Shown here: piece by piece, positions 1 to 7,798 of the stretch
Numbering within the stretch: position 1 is the first letter of the stretch
Layout: each line of letters begins with the position of its first letter
NCBI RefSeq assembly: GCF_019175345.1
Contig: NZ_CP077717.1
Span: 968,001-1,032,000 of the forward strand
DNA length: 64,000 nucleotides
Direction: 5' to 3'
Source of the DNA: Saccharolobus shibatae B12
GTDB taxonomy: Archaea > Thermoproteota > Thermoprotei_A > Sulfolobales > Sulfolobaceae
Made by a program: the position numbers and the translations under genes
The notes under the pieces: generated by a model
What the model was told of the DNA's origin: nothing
What the model saw: only the letters and a program-made list of their open reading frames with translations
The model's database searches: none

Positions 1-469
1 AAAGGGCAATACTACCCCTATAGCGGAGTTCAATTTCTGGGTAGATCCTGAGGCTGCTAAAATAGTTTTAGATGCAGGATTTGATATTACCGTCGTTCCT
101 TGGGAAGTCGCTGAAACAAGTGGTTCTTTAAACGAGAGAGATTGGGAATTTATCTCCAAACTCAATACTAAGCTCTCAAAATTCTTTATTAATGTCAATA
201 AGACATTAAAGGAATATACTACTAAGAATCAAGGTATATCAGGTAGTACTCATCCAGATTCCTTAACAGTTTCTATAGCCTATGATAGATCTATTATCTC
301 AGAGTCTTCTCTAAATTATATTGATGTAGAATTATGTTCAAAGTCAAGAGGAGCAATGTTAATAGACTGGTACAGTTTACATAAAAATAAGCCTAATGCT
401 GAAATTGTATTAAAGGCAGATAGTAACAAGTTCAAAAATCTTCTATTCAGAACCCTTTCCGAGTTTTGA
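1..469 (+). CDS. Nucleoside hydrolase (IunH family), C-terminal part
   Basis: The window opens inside this gene; codons are in phase from base 2 and about 155 C-terminal residues remain, ending in TGA at 467-469. The family hydrolyses the N-glycosidic bond of ribonucleosides for purine/pyrimidine salvage in the cytoplasm. The fragment begins with a [18 protein letters not shown] motif and later has [12 protein letters not shown], both typical of inosine/uridine-preferring hydrolases; the latter carries the His/Asp pair of the active site. Substrate preference cannot be read from this part. The 3' end overlaps the convergent Fur-type gene by 27 bases. The start and the N-terminal Ca-binding DxDxxxDD motif lie outside the window. 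Confidence 0.85.
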   Translation, partial: KGNTTPIAEFNFWVDPEAAKIVLDAGFDITVVPWEVAETSGSLNERDWEFISKLNTKLSKFFINVNKTLKEYTTKNQGISGSTHPDSLTVSIAYDRSIISESSLNYIDVELCSKSRGAMLIDWYSLHKNKPNAEIVLKADSNKFKNLLFRTLSEF

Positions 470-853
470 ACAATCAGCGTATACTATAATGTTCACATTT
501 TTTACGTCTAAGCCATTTTTAACTAGCTTATCCATGAAGTTATCCATGTCAACATCTAAGTCAATAATTCTATTAGAGTCCGTGCAAAAAACATTAATGT
601 GAGGCTTTCTATTAATTTCAAACCAAGTTATACCGTTTGCTTCAAAGGAATTTAGTATTCCAGATTCCTTTAATGTTTCTAGTGTATTATATACTGTGGA
701 TAGACTAATACTAGGCTCTGTTTTTTTAAGTTCTTCGTAAATTTGTTCCCCACTGTAATGACCCCCTCTCATTATTAGCTTTAGAATAGCTATTCTTTGT
801 GGCGTTACTTTAAGGTTTCTTTGCCTCAACAGGTTTGCAAGATCAACTTCCAT
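443..853 (-). CDS. Fur-family metal/peroxide-responsive repressor
   Basis: A 136-residue protein of Fur family length. The N-terminal winged helix is clear: [14 protein letters not shown], then [12 protein letters not shown], then [20 protein letters not shown], the recognition helix. The dimerisation/metal half contains [10 protein letters not shown], which keeps one His and one Cys, but the usual H-x-H cluster and the paired CxxC zinc motifs of bacterial Fur/PerR are absent, so metal choice is not predictable. It likely represses metal uptake or oxidative-stress genes. It ends inside the 3' end of the nucleoside hydrolase gene and is divergent from the Cys-containing gene at 958. Start ATG at 853. 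Confidence 0.85.
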   Translation of the reverse strand: MEVDLANLLRQRNLKVTPQRIAILKLIMRGGHYSGEQIYEELKKTEPSISLSTVYNTLETLKESGILNSFEANGITWFEINRKPHINVFCTDSNRIIDLDVDMDNFMDKLVKNGLDVKNVNIIVYADCSKLGKGSE

Positions 854-957
854 ACTGTACTCATTTCTATTTTGGAGTAATTTAAAATTTCTCCTATATG
901 CAACCCTCTTACACCTTTAAATTTAGGTTTATAAGGTTAAGTGAGTATTATATAATA

Positions 958-1443
958 ATGCAGAACTTTAGGGAACTATCAATTGATATAGTTCTTTCGC
1001 ATAGGATACGGGACTATGACCAAATAATTCTTGAGGGCAGTAGAAAACGTGATTCGTGCGTGTTTTTCACTTATGGCTATTGTAAAAAAGTTTCGTCAAA
1101 AAGTAAAGTTCTTGCTAGCTGGATATCTAATGGAAAGATTGTTCCTCATCCCTTATTCTGCTATTTATGTCCATTTTACTCGTTAAGAGACGATGATAAA
1201 ACCGTAACTATTGATCTTTTCGATATTTACTTAACATATAAAAATTTAAAGACACAAATTGAAAGGGAATTAGAATTTATAGAGAGCAGACTTTCAGAGT
1301 TTTCGTTTTCCACTTCCATAGCTCTGAAGAGGAGGAGGGAGGACTTGGTAGCTTTCCTTGATGATATCTCAACTAAAATTAAAATACTCATGGAAATAAT
1401 AAGGGTAAGTGAGAGAGAGCATGAGGACGGAAGACATATTTAA
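958..1443 (+). CDS. Unknown protein with CxxC cluster
   Basis: I do not recognise the family. The start is placed at ATG 958 because a TATA-like element (TTTATAAG, near 928-935) lies about 26 bases upstream, giving a leaderless message; an upstream in-frame ATG at 898 precedes that TATA and would not be transcribed from it. The 161-residue product has four Cys in its first half (DSC, YGYCKK, and LFCYLCPFY with a CxxC), suggesting a zinc or Fe-S site, followed by a charged, probably helical coiled region (QIERELEFIESRLSEF...). Its 3' end overlaps the methyltransferase gene, so the two are probably co-transcribed. Confidence 0.6.
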   Translation: MQNFRELSIDIVLSHRIRDYDQIILEGSRKRDSCVFFTYGYCKKVSSKSKVLASWISNGKIVPHPLFCYLCPFYSLRDDDKTVTIDLFDIYLTYKNLKTQIERELEFIESRLSEFSFSTSIALKRRREDLVAFLDDISTKIKILMEIIRVSEREHEDGRHI

Positions 1444-2098
1444 TGATCCAAAAAATTATAAGAAATGGTACGAACTTCATAATAAATTATACGAGAATGA
1501 GAGAAAGGTAGTTAGAAGTTTTAACCTTAAAGATTGTTTAGATTTAGGATCAGGACCAGATATTTTTCATGAGGAAATTAGGGGAAAGATTGTATCTCTG
1601 GATATATCGTTACTTATGCTAAAAGAAAGTAAAAGTGACGAGAAAGTTCTAGCTGACGCTTTACATTTACCCTTCAGAGATGACTCATTTAAATGTATAT
1701 TTAGTTCCGTCACCGTTTGTTTTATAGAAGATGTAAAGGGGTTTATAAAGGAAATAGCTAGGGTAGCTAAAGAAAGGGCAGTTATTTGTTTTATTGCTAG
1801 GGACTCTCCATGGGGCGAATATTATGAGAAGCTAGGTAAAAGTGGCCATAAGTATTATTCATATGCTCACTTTATATCAAGGAGAGAGCTTTACTTAATT
1901 ATAAACGATTTCATGAAAATCTCAAGAATTACATCCACACTAAAAGATATGAACGAAACGGAAACTGATGAAACATATAATGATGATAGCGGGTCATTCA
2001 TCTGTGTTGAAGCTATCCCTAAGAAATCGGAGCCCCTTTCATCGAGTCTTAATAGACACTCGGGGGCTGATCCTGCTGACCCTATCTCTAAACTTTAA
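1421..2098 (+). CDS. SAM-dependent methyltransferase, class I
   Basis: Rossmann-type methyltransferase of about 225 residues. Motif I is CLDLGSGPD near residue 40, followed by the acidic end of strand 2 (VSLDIS) and ADALHLPFRDDSF, the typical motif II region of Methyltransf_11 proteins; substrate unknown. ATG 1421 is preferred (GTGAG seven bases upstream); an in-frame GTG at 1409 is the alternative. It overlaps the preceding gene by 23 bases. The last 25 or so residues are Ser/Asp/Pro-rich and are encoded over a GC-rich stem-loop, so the C-terminus may be a recent addition or RNA structure rather than folded domain. Confidence 0.75.
   Translation: MRTEDIFNDPKNYKKWYELHNKLYENERKVVRSFNLKDCLDLGSGPDIFHEEIRGKIVSLDISLLMLKESKSDEKVLADALHLPFRDDSFKCIFSSVTVCFIEDVKGFIKEIARVAKERAVICFIARDSPWGEYYEKLGKSGHKYYSYAHFISRRELYLIINDFMKISRITSTLKDMNETETDETYNDDSGSFICVEAIPKKSEPLSSSLNRHSGADPADPISKL
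2031..2068 (+). other. GC-rich stem-loop in the 3' end of the methyltransferase gene
   Basis: AGCCCC at 2031-2036 pairs with GGGGCT at 2063-2068, and CGAGT at 2043-2047 pairs with ACTCG at 2058-2062; a six-base bulge lies on the 5' side and a ten-base loop closes it. The local G+C is much higher than in the surroundings. It could be an RNA processing or termination structure or a structured RNA overlapping the CDS end. No T tract follows directly. Confidence 0.4.
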
Positions 2099-2198
2099 AA
2101 ACTTAGTTTATATTTTTTTCTAACGACTATCCTTTCTTCCAAAAATGCTCCTTATTTAGTTTTTTGTAATGGTTCCCTTAGGGTAAACCTTAAAAAGA

Positions 2199-2210
2199 CT
2201 TATTTATATT
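2199..2210 (+). promoter_or_regulatory. TATA element of the CDF transporter gene
   Basis: CTTATTTATATT preceded by an A-rich BRE-like stretch lies about 26 bases before the GTG at 2230, predicting a leaderless transcript. This fits an expressed gene despite the frame change downstream. Confidence 0.5.
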
Positions 2211-2229
2211 ATTCATCTATCTCTTCATT

Positions 2230-2823
2230 GTGCAAAGAACTTTTATATTGACGTTGTTTACATCCCTTAGTTTTATTATAGCTTACTATGTTTCCCTTAG
2301 TCCATTAATTTTAGCAGAATTTTCTCACGCCTTAATTGACTTCTTAACAATTACATTTTCAATTATCGCCCTAAAATTTATAGGGGAGAACGAAGTAAGC
2401 GAGGGGAGGTTCTCTTATGGATTACATAGACTGGAAGTTATTGTTGCTATGATTAATATCTTTGCTATTATCCTCCTTTCACTTATCGTAGCATATACTT
2501 CCATAACGTCATTGTTAAAAGAGACTACTAACAGTTCTTTTGCGTTGATTATCTCGTCAGCCCTAGCATCAATTCTAACTTTCTTTGCATCTCCTAAAGA
2601 AAAGGACGACTTGGGTAAGAGGGGATTATATGTGCACACAATATCAGACTTTCTAGGATATATAATCGGCTTTGTTATAGGCATTCTTATCCTTATTTCC
2701 GGAATACGTGAATTGGATCCAGTAGGAGCAATTATACTTGTAATACTGAATTTTGCACTTGCAATTCCATTATTAAAGGAATCTTTTTTTAATATTTATG
2801 GAAGGTTCTCCAGTGAAAATTGA
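2230..2823 (+). CDS. CDF cation efflux transporter, membrane domain (frame-split)
   Basis: The 197-residue reading frame holds the transmembrane half of a cation diffusion facilitator, which exports Zn/Co/Fe/Mn in exchange for protons. HALID in TM2 and HTISD in TM5 supply the HxxxD metal-site motifs, and DLGKRGLYVHTISDFLGY is typical for the family. About six TM segments are visible. After LLKESFF at the T7 run (2784-2790) the frame drifts into a stop at 2821, while the family's cytoplasmic domain continues in the +1 frame (next entry). Start GTG 2230, leaderless. It is either a pseudogene, a sequencing indel, or a recoded gene in which slippage on the T run restores the frame. Confidence 0.75.
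   Translation: MQRTFILTLFTSLSFIIAYYVSLSPLILAEFSHALIDFLTITFSIIALKFIGENEVSEGRFSYGLHRLEVIVAMINIFAIILLSLIVAYTSITSLLKETTNSSFALIISSALASILTFFASPKEKDDLGKRGLYVHTISDFLGYIIGFVIGILILISGIRELDPVGAIILVILNFALAIPLLKESFFNIYGRFSSEN
2784..2790 (+). other. T7 homopolymer at the CDF frame junction
   Basis: Seven consecutive T lie exactly where the two CDF frames meet. Removing one T joins the frames as ES-FLIF-MEGSP, with the spacing normally seen between the last TM helix and the MEGxP start of the cytoplasmic domain. It is a candidate slippage site or an indel hot spot. Confidence 0.5.
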
Positions 2824-3046
2824 TAATATCATGGGAGAACTTACAAAAATTTCTCCAGATATTCATCATTTACATGTGTGGTCAATTTGTGATCATGTAA
2901 AGGTAGCAACGCTTCACGTTAAAGCATCTCCAAATCTGACTATAGCTGAGGCGGATAAGATAAGGGGTTCAATCTGTAGTCTGCTTAGAGAAAAATATGG
3001 CATTTCTCATGTAACGGTTCAGTTTGAGACGAATGATGACGATTAA
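2798..3046 (+). CDS. CDF cation efflux transporter, cytoplasmic C-terminal domain (frame-split)
   Basis: This frame encodes the CDF C-terminal ferredoxin-like domain (ZT_dimer): MEGSPVKIDNIMGELTKI, then IHHLHVWSICDHVKVATLHV, the hallmark HxHVWS element, then ISHVTVQFE at the end. In intact CDF proteins it follows the last TM helix directly, so this is the second half of the gene starting at 2230 and not a separate protein. An ATG at 2798 could in principle allow internal initiation, but no ribosome site is visible. The 3' end overlaps nurA by four bases on the opposite strand. Confidence 0.7.
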   Translation: MEGSPVKIDNIMGELTKISPDIHHLHVWSICDHVKVATLHVKASPNLTIAEADKIRGSICSLLREKYGISHVTVQFETNDDD

Positions 3047-4062
3047 TAAAACTGGCTGGGCCACCACTCGATATCTTTGTGAAGTTTACTTCCCATTAAC
3101 TTTATTATTTTTTCCCTATCCATCCTTGAAAATCTAACGTCTATATGAGCTTTTAAGAGTGGAAATGGATATCCCTTAATGCTTACTCCACTCAAATGAT
3201 CCATTATCTCCTTTACTATTTTCTCGTCCACTCTTCCAATCATATCTATTCTAACAACCCTCTTACCATTATCCAATCTAGTATAGAAAGTCGTATATTC
3301 CATTTTTCTTAATATCTCAAGCTCGGGTATCTCAGAAATTTTTCTGACGTCTATATTTTTGATTATAAGTTTTGAAAATCCTCTTTTTTCAGTAAACAGT
3401 TCAAAAACAGTTATGTCGGGATAGTCTGTACCAAATAAATCTCTCCCCCTACTGGTTTTAGATATCCATAAAACCTTGCCATCATATTCCTCTATTATTC
3501 TACTAACGAGAAATTGATTTAGTAGCATTAGCAAATCTCTCATTTTCCTTTCATCTTTTATGCTAATAATACTATTTATATCGACATTCTTAACTAGCTT
3601 TAGCTCTTCATCAGAGATTTGTTGAATATCAACTTTATTACCAATCTTTTTGTTTAAACTTCCATCCATAAGAATGTAATCTCCTTTACTACCATCCCTT
3701 AAAGCTAGTGATAATTCCAATGCCTCCATTAATAGTGATATTCTTTCTTGTGCATCGTTCCCTGGCTTGAATATACCTATTTGACCATCCTCGCTTAATG
3801 TCTTTACTCCTTTATTATCTCCGATTACGGATTCAGCTCCTACAGCATAAACTATCCCTATTCTCATAGGTTTACTGAAAGAACCGCCATCAATAGCTAC
3901 AAATTTGCATATTTCGCTTAACTCATTATCTCTGGTGTATTCAGTCCAAAACTCATTAACCTTTTCTTGTATTTCTTGCCTGAGATAGCTAGCAATATTA
4001 TAAATCTGATTTTTTATCTCGTTGTGACTTTCCGCTAACTTATCATATATTTTTCTTATCAA
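3043..4062 (-). CDS. nurA: NurA 5'-3' nuclease
   Basis: NurA is a toroidal dimeric nuclease that resects 5' strands at double-strand breaks when driven by the HerA translocase, giving 3' tails for RadA recombination. The 339-residue product has the two metal-binding acidic motifs, FVAIDGGS with Asp58 and YILMDGSL with Asp133, at the positions known for the Sulfolobus enzyme, and a C-terminal KAHIDVRFS strand. It is the last gene of the herA-mre11-rad50-nurA operon and overlaps rad50 by four bases (TTGA). The start is TTG 4062, with GGAGGGAGGAG just upstream as ribosome site. Confidence 0.95.
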   Translation of the reverse strand: MIRKIYDKLAESHNEIKNQIYNIASYLRQEIQEKVNEFWTEYTRDNELSEICKFVAIDGGSFSKPMRIGIVYAVGAESVIGDNKGVKTLSEDGQIGIFKPGNDAQERISLLMEALELSLALRDGSKGDYILMDGSLNKKIGNKVDIQQISDEELKLVKNVDINSIISIKDERKMRDLLMLLNQFLVSRIIEEYDGKVLWISKTSRGRDLFGTDYPDITVFELFTEKRGFSKLIIKNIDVRKISEIPELEILRKMEYTTFYTRLDNGKRVVRIDMIGRVDEKIVKEIMDHLSGVSIKGYPFPLLKAHIDVRFSRMDREKIIKLMGSKLHKDIEWWPSQFY

Positions 4063-6653
4063 GTCTCCTCCCTCACAAAACTTTTATTTCCTCTCTTTTC
4101 AACACGAATAACATAATCAGCTGCTTGGACTACCTCCTCGTCATGAGTTACCACTAATATCTGAGGTACACTTTCCTTTGCTGCCCTAATTATCTCTATT
4201 AAGTACGCTTTTCTTTGATCATCTAAATGAATTGTTGGCTCGTCAAGAATGAAGAAGTTAGTATTACTCATCAGTGCCTTAGCTATTGCTAACCTTAATG
4301 CTATAGATAAGGCAATTCTCTCACCTCCGCTAAGCGATACTATGGGCAAAGTATCGCCGTTATTAGTGTATATTACTATATTCCCACCACTGCCCTTTCC
4401 TCTACTAGTTTTTTGCATTATCTCCATTTCTACGTTTTTAATAGATAGATCAAATTTCGATATTATATCATTTAGATTATTTTCAATCAATTGTTTTGTT
4501 GCCATGATTATATAACTCTGTAATTTTCGTTCTCCTAATGCATCTCTAATTTTCTCCAGCTTATTAATACCATTGATTATCTTTTCTTTATCTTTTAGTT
4601 GCAATTCATAATTCTTAATTCGATTACTTATCTCCTCTATGTCTTTACCTAAACTATCCAATTCGCCCTCCACTCTACTTTTTCTGTTTTCCTTCTCCTT
4701 AAGACTGGCATTATGGACATCTAAACTCGTTTTAAGTTCATTATATTTATTTTCATCAAACTGTATGATATTTAATTTTTCCTTTAGTTTCTTAACATCT
4801 TCTTGTAGTAGCTCAACTTGTCCTATATAGTCTTCTAGTACTCCTCTTTTCTTCTTCATTTCATCCAAGATTTTTTTCTTCCTCTCTAAATCTGAAATTT
4901 TATTCTCCAGCTCTTTACGGTCTAACCCTTGTAATTCGGTTTCTAGAACCCTCATTTCTTTTTCGATTTCTACTTTTTTCTTGTTCATTTCATCTAACCT
5001 TACTTTTTTTCTTTCAAGTTCCTTCTCGTCATACTTAAATAGTCTCATAAACTCTTCATAATACTGTTTTAGGTCCTTTATTTCTCCATTTATTTTCTTA
5101 ATTTCCTCCTCTATATCCTTTAAAGCTTCAATCCTATTATGAAGATTCTCTATTTCCTCGTTTAACTTTCTAAGTTGTTTTATTATATTATCGTAATTTG
5201 CCTTATTATTTGAGAGTCTTCTATATTCTTTTTCAATTTTATTTAATTCATCAGTGATTTTCTTTAATTCTTCTTCTAGTTCATTCTTATCTAATTCTAA
5301 TCGTGAAATGTAACTTTTTGCTTCTTCTACTATTTTTTGTTTGTGTCCCTCATCTAGGGGTCTTCCACATACCGGACAAGTTTCCCCCTTAACTTGACTA
5401 AGATTATTTATTATCTCATTTTTCTCAGATATTAGGCTTTCAACTTTACCTAATTGAGCTCGAAGATCAAGTTGTCTTTTTCTTTTCTCTTCCATGATTT
5501 GTTCAAGATTACCAATTCTATCTATATCTTTAGAAAACTCGCTTGCGTCTTTGTCTAAACGTTCTTTTAAATTTAGTTTGGAGTCTAAATTCAATTTCGA
5601 TTTGAGATATTCTTCATATTTTGGCTGTAATTCTTCCAGTTTTCTCTCCAATTCCTTGTATCTTAGATAATGTGGCTCAAGTTCTTTCTTTCTTTTGATA
5701 GCTTTTTCATATTCCTCAATTTCCTTTTCTAAATTAAGTATATTATTGGATATCTCCATATAACTTCTCGATAAAACTTCATATTTTTCAAATTTTAATC
5801 TAAAATTCTTTAAATTGTCAAGTTCGTTTACCTCCTTTTCAAGCTTATCCATGTTTTCCGTTTGTCTTCTTAGTTCTTCTATACTCTTGTTTAATTCATT
5901 TAATTTAGTTTCTTTTACCTTTAAGATAGTGGTCAACTCTAAGTACTGATTTCTTTTCTTCTCATAATCTTCGAATTGTTTCTTTAACTCAGTTATTTGA
6001 TTTTCCAAGTTCTTTATCTCATCCTCCAGTTTTTTCCTATCTTTTTCTAACTCCAACACTCTATTTCTCTTCTCCTCTAAGTTCTTCTTAGAATTATTAT
6101 AGTCTTGTTCTATTCTGTCTAACTCTCTTAACTTGTTTTCCAAATTCTTCTTAAATTCCACTATTGGACCTCTGCTATCAATAAGCTTCTCGATTGATTC
6201 CAACTTTAGAATTTTCCCCATAATGTCTTGGAAATTCTCCAAAATTTTATCCAATTCTCCTTGTCTAACTATTATTGTTGATAGGGCAATATCTTTATCA
6301 ATACCCAGAATTTTCTCTATTTCATTAGAGACTACCGTTGCACTACGTGCAACTGGTATTTGATTCCGTATTAACCTATCTTCTGTAGTGCTTCTTATAT
6401 CCCTTATTATTTCTATTTTATCTTTTTCATTAGAAAGATGTAAGGTAACGCTCGCCTTATTTGAACCTTTTCTTATTAAGTTGTCGTTATTTCCTCTACT
6501 ATGGGTTCTAAACAAGCTGAATACTATGCCATCTATTATAGAACTCTTACCTGCTCCATTTTGTCCCACTATTACATTTATTTCGCCTAGAAACTGTATT
6601 TCACTGTGTTCATGACTTAAAAAATTAGTCAAAGTAATTTTGTCAATTCTCAT
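4059..6653 (-). CDS. rad50: Rad50 ATPase, SMC-like
   Basis: Partner of Mre11 in break sensing, tethering and end processing. The 864 residues follow the family layout: N-terminal Walker A GQNGAGKS at 30-37, two long charged coiled-coil arms, the zinc hook CPVC with Cys426 and Cys429 at the apex, then signature LSGGE at 774-778 and Walker B/D-loop ILDEPTIHLDD with Asp804-Glu805. Hook Cys from two molecules bind one zinc and dimerise the complex. ATG 6653 overlaps the mre11 stop by four bases and its own stop overlaps nurA, so translation is coupled. Very Lys/Glu-rich composition matches the coiled coil. Confidence 0.97.
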   Translation of the reverse strand: MRIDKITLTNFLSHEHSEIQFLGEINVIVGQNGAGKSSIIDGIVFSLFRTHSRGNNDNLIRKGSNKASVTLHLSNEKDKIEIIRDIRSTTEDRLIRNQIPVARSATVVSNEIEKILGIDKDIALSTIIVRQGELDKILENFQDIMGKILKLESIEKLIDSRGPIVEFKKNLENKLRELDRIEQDYNNSKKNLEEKRNRVLELEKDRKKLEDEIKNLENQITELKKQFEDYEKKRNQYLELTTILKVKETKLNELNKSIEELRRQTENMDKLEKEVNELDNLKNFRLKFEKYEVLSRSYMEISNNILNLEKEIEEYEKAIKRKKELEPHYLRYKELERKLEELQPKYEEYLKSKLNLDSKLNLKERLDKDASEFSKDIDRIGNLEQIMEEKRKRQLDLRAQLGKVESLISEKNEIINNLSQVKGETCPVCGRPLDEGHKQKIVEEAKSYISRLELDKNELEEELKKITDELNKIEKEYRRLSNNKANYDNIIKQLRKLNEEIENLHNRIEALKDIEEEIKKINGEIKDLKQYYEEFMRLFKYDEKELERKKVRLDEMNKKKVEIEKEMRVLETELQGLDRKELENKISDLERKKKILDEMKKKRGVLEDYIGQVELLQEDVKKLKEKLNIIQFDENKYNELKTSLDVHNASLKEKENRKSRVEGELDSLGKDIEEISNRIKNYELQLKDKEKIINGINKLEKIRDALGERKLQSYIIMATKQLIENNLNDIISKFDLSIKNVEMEIMQKTSRGKGSGGNIVIYTNNGDTLPIVSLSGGERIALSIALRLAIAKALMSNTNFFILDEPTIHLDDQRKAYLIEIIRAAKESVPQILVVTHDEEVVQAADYVIRVEKRGNKSFVREET

Positions 6654-7798
6654 AAGTTAACACCTGTTAGTCTTTTTAATATCTCATTTACTATATCTTC
6701 AGAATCAACGTTCTTTATCATTTGTAAAATTAAATTAGCCTCGTCCTCGTTGAACTTCTCGTATTTAGTAAGGTATTCGATTATTATCTTATCTAATCCC
6801 CTATCTTGCGGCAAGGTATATGTTAAGTTGTCTACACTTTGAATAGTTTCATCTTTATATATTCTATAATAAAGTGCAATATCGTTTAAAGGAAGTAACT
6901 CTCTGTAAAGTAGATCCTTTCTCATTCTTTCACCTTCTACGATAATGTGTAATATTGGCTTATTGTTTTCACCATTATTATTTTTTAATAAATCACTTTT
7001 TATTTTTGATATGTCATTCTTCAGATTTTTTGTATTTATGGTTATAACTTTTTGTGGCCTTACTGTAGTATTTATCGTGGTAAGTGTAGGTAAGTCCTTT
7101 GAAAAGTCTATTAGGTATGCTCCTTTTCCAAATTTTTCATACCCTTCTATTTCCTCTTCTCTCATAATATCTGGAGAACCAGCTATAGCGATTATTGAAC
7201 CATCATCTTGAATAAGTCGCCACCTAGTATGCAAATGTCCTAAAGCGTAATACCCAAAACCTTTAGGTAAACTTCCTAATTCCATTTGCCACGAACCATC
7301 ATACGGCAATATCTGTTTTACACCTTGATGTAGTAATAGGATACTCCTACTTGACTTTGGTTTTAAAGAGGATAACGTACTAACCAATACGTTTTTTGAA
7401 ACTGTGGGAATATGGGGGATTCCGTATATTTCTATGTCTTTTATAATATATGGCTTATCATAATTCAAAATTTTGATTAAATCCAATTCAGTTAGAATAT
7501 TATGAGGAATGAGGTAACCTTTCCTCTTTGGAGTGTCATGGTCCCCCGGTATTGAGAGAAATGGTATATTCGCATCTTTTAATTTTTTTAGGATTTTAAC
7601 AGCTATTACTAATGCGTTTGTAGTAGGATTCGAAACATCGAAAAGGTCTCCAGAATGTATTACTGCGTCAACACGTTCTTTGATCGCAATGTCAATTAGT
7701 TGTGAGAAAACATCGTAAATATCCTTTTCCCTTTCTGCTAGGGAGTACTGTCTTTTTCCTAAATGAGTATCAGAAATATGTAGAATTTGTACCATCAT
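6650..7798 (-). CDS. mre11: Mre11 nuclease
   Basis: Mn-dependent phosphoesterase nuclease that works with Rad50 on DNA ends. Phosphodiesterase motifs are visible in order: HISDTHLG near residue 10, HSGDLFD, GDHD, LLHQG, and YALGHLH. Length about 382 residues, as in other Sulfolobales. Three start codons are stacked (TTG 7801, ATG 7798, ATG 7795); ATG 7798 shares one base with the herA stop and follows a GGTGAT ribosome site, so I prefer it. The C-terminal part (ENNKPILHIIVEG...) is the capping and Rad50-binding region. Confidence 0.95.
   Translation of the reverse strand: MMVQILHISDTHLGKRQYSLAEREKDIYDVFSQLIDIAIKERVDAVIHSGDLFDVSNPTTNALVIAVKILKKLKDANIPFLSIPGDHDTPKRKGYLIPHNILTELDLIKILNYDKPYIIKDIEIYGIPHIPTVSKNVLVSTLSSLKPKSSRSILLLHQGVKQILPYDGSWQMELGSLPKGFGYYALGHLHTRWRLIQDDGSIIAIAGSPDIMREEEIEGYEKFGKGAYLIDFSKDLPTLTTINTTVRPQKVITINTKNLKNDISKIKSDLLKNNNGENNKPILHIIVEGERMRKDLLYRELLPLNDIALYYRIYKDETIQSVDNLTYTLPQDRGLDKIIIEYLTKYEKFNEDEANLILQMIKNVDSEDIVNEILKRLTGVNL

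Noticed and set aside
4249-6615. Several open frames on the plus strand opposite rad50
   Set aside because: They are mirror frames of the Lys/Glu-rich coiled coil, giving Ser/Phe/Leu-rich products with no domain, promoter or ribosome site.
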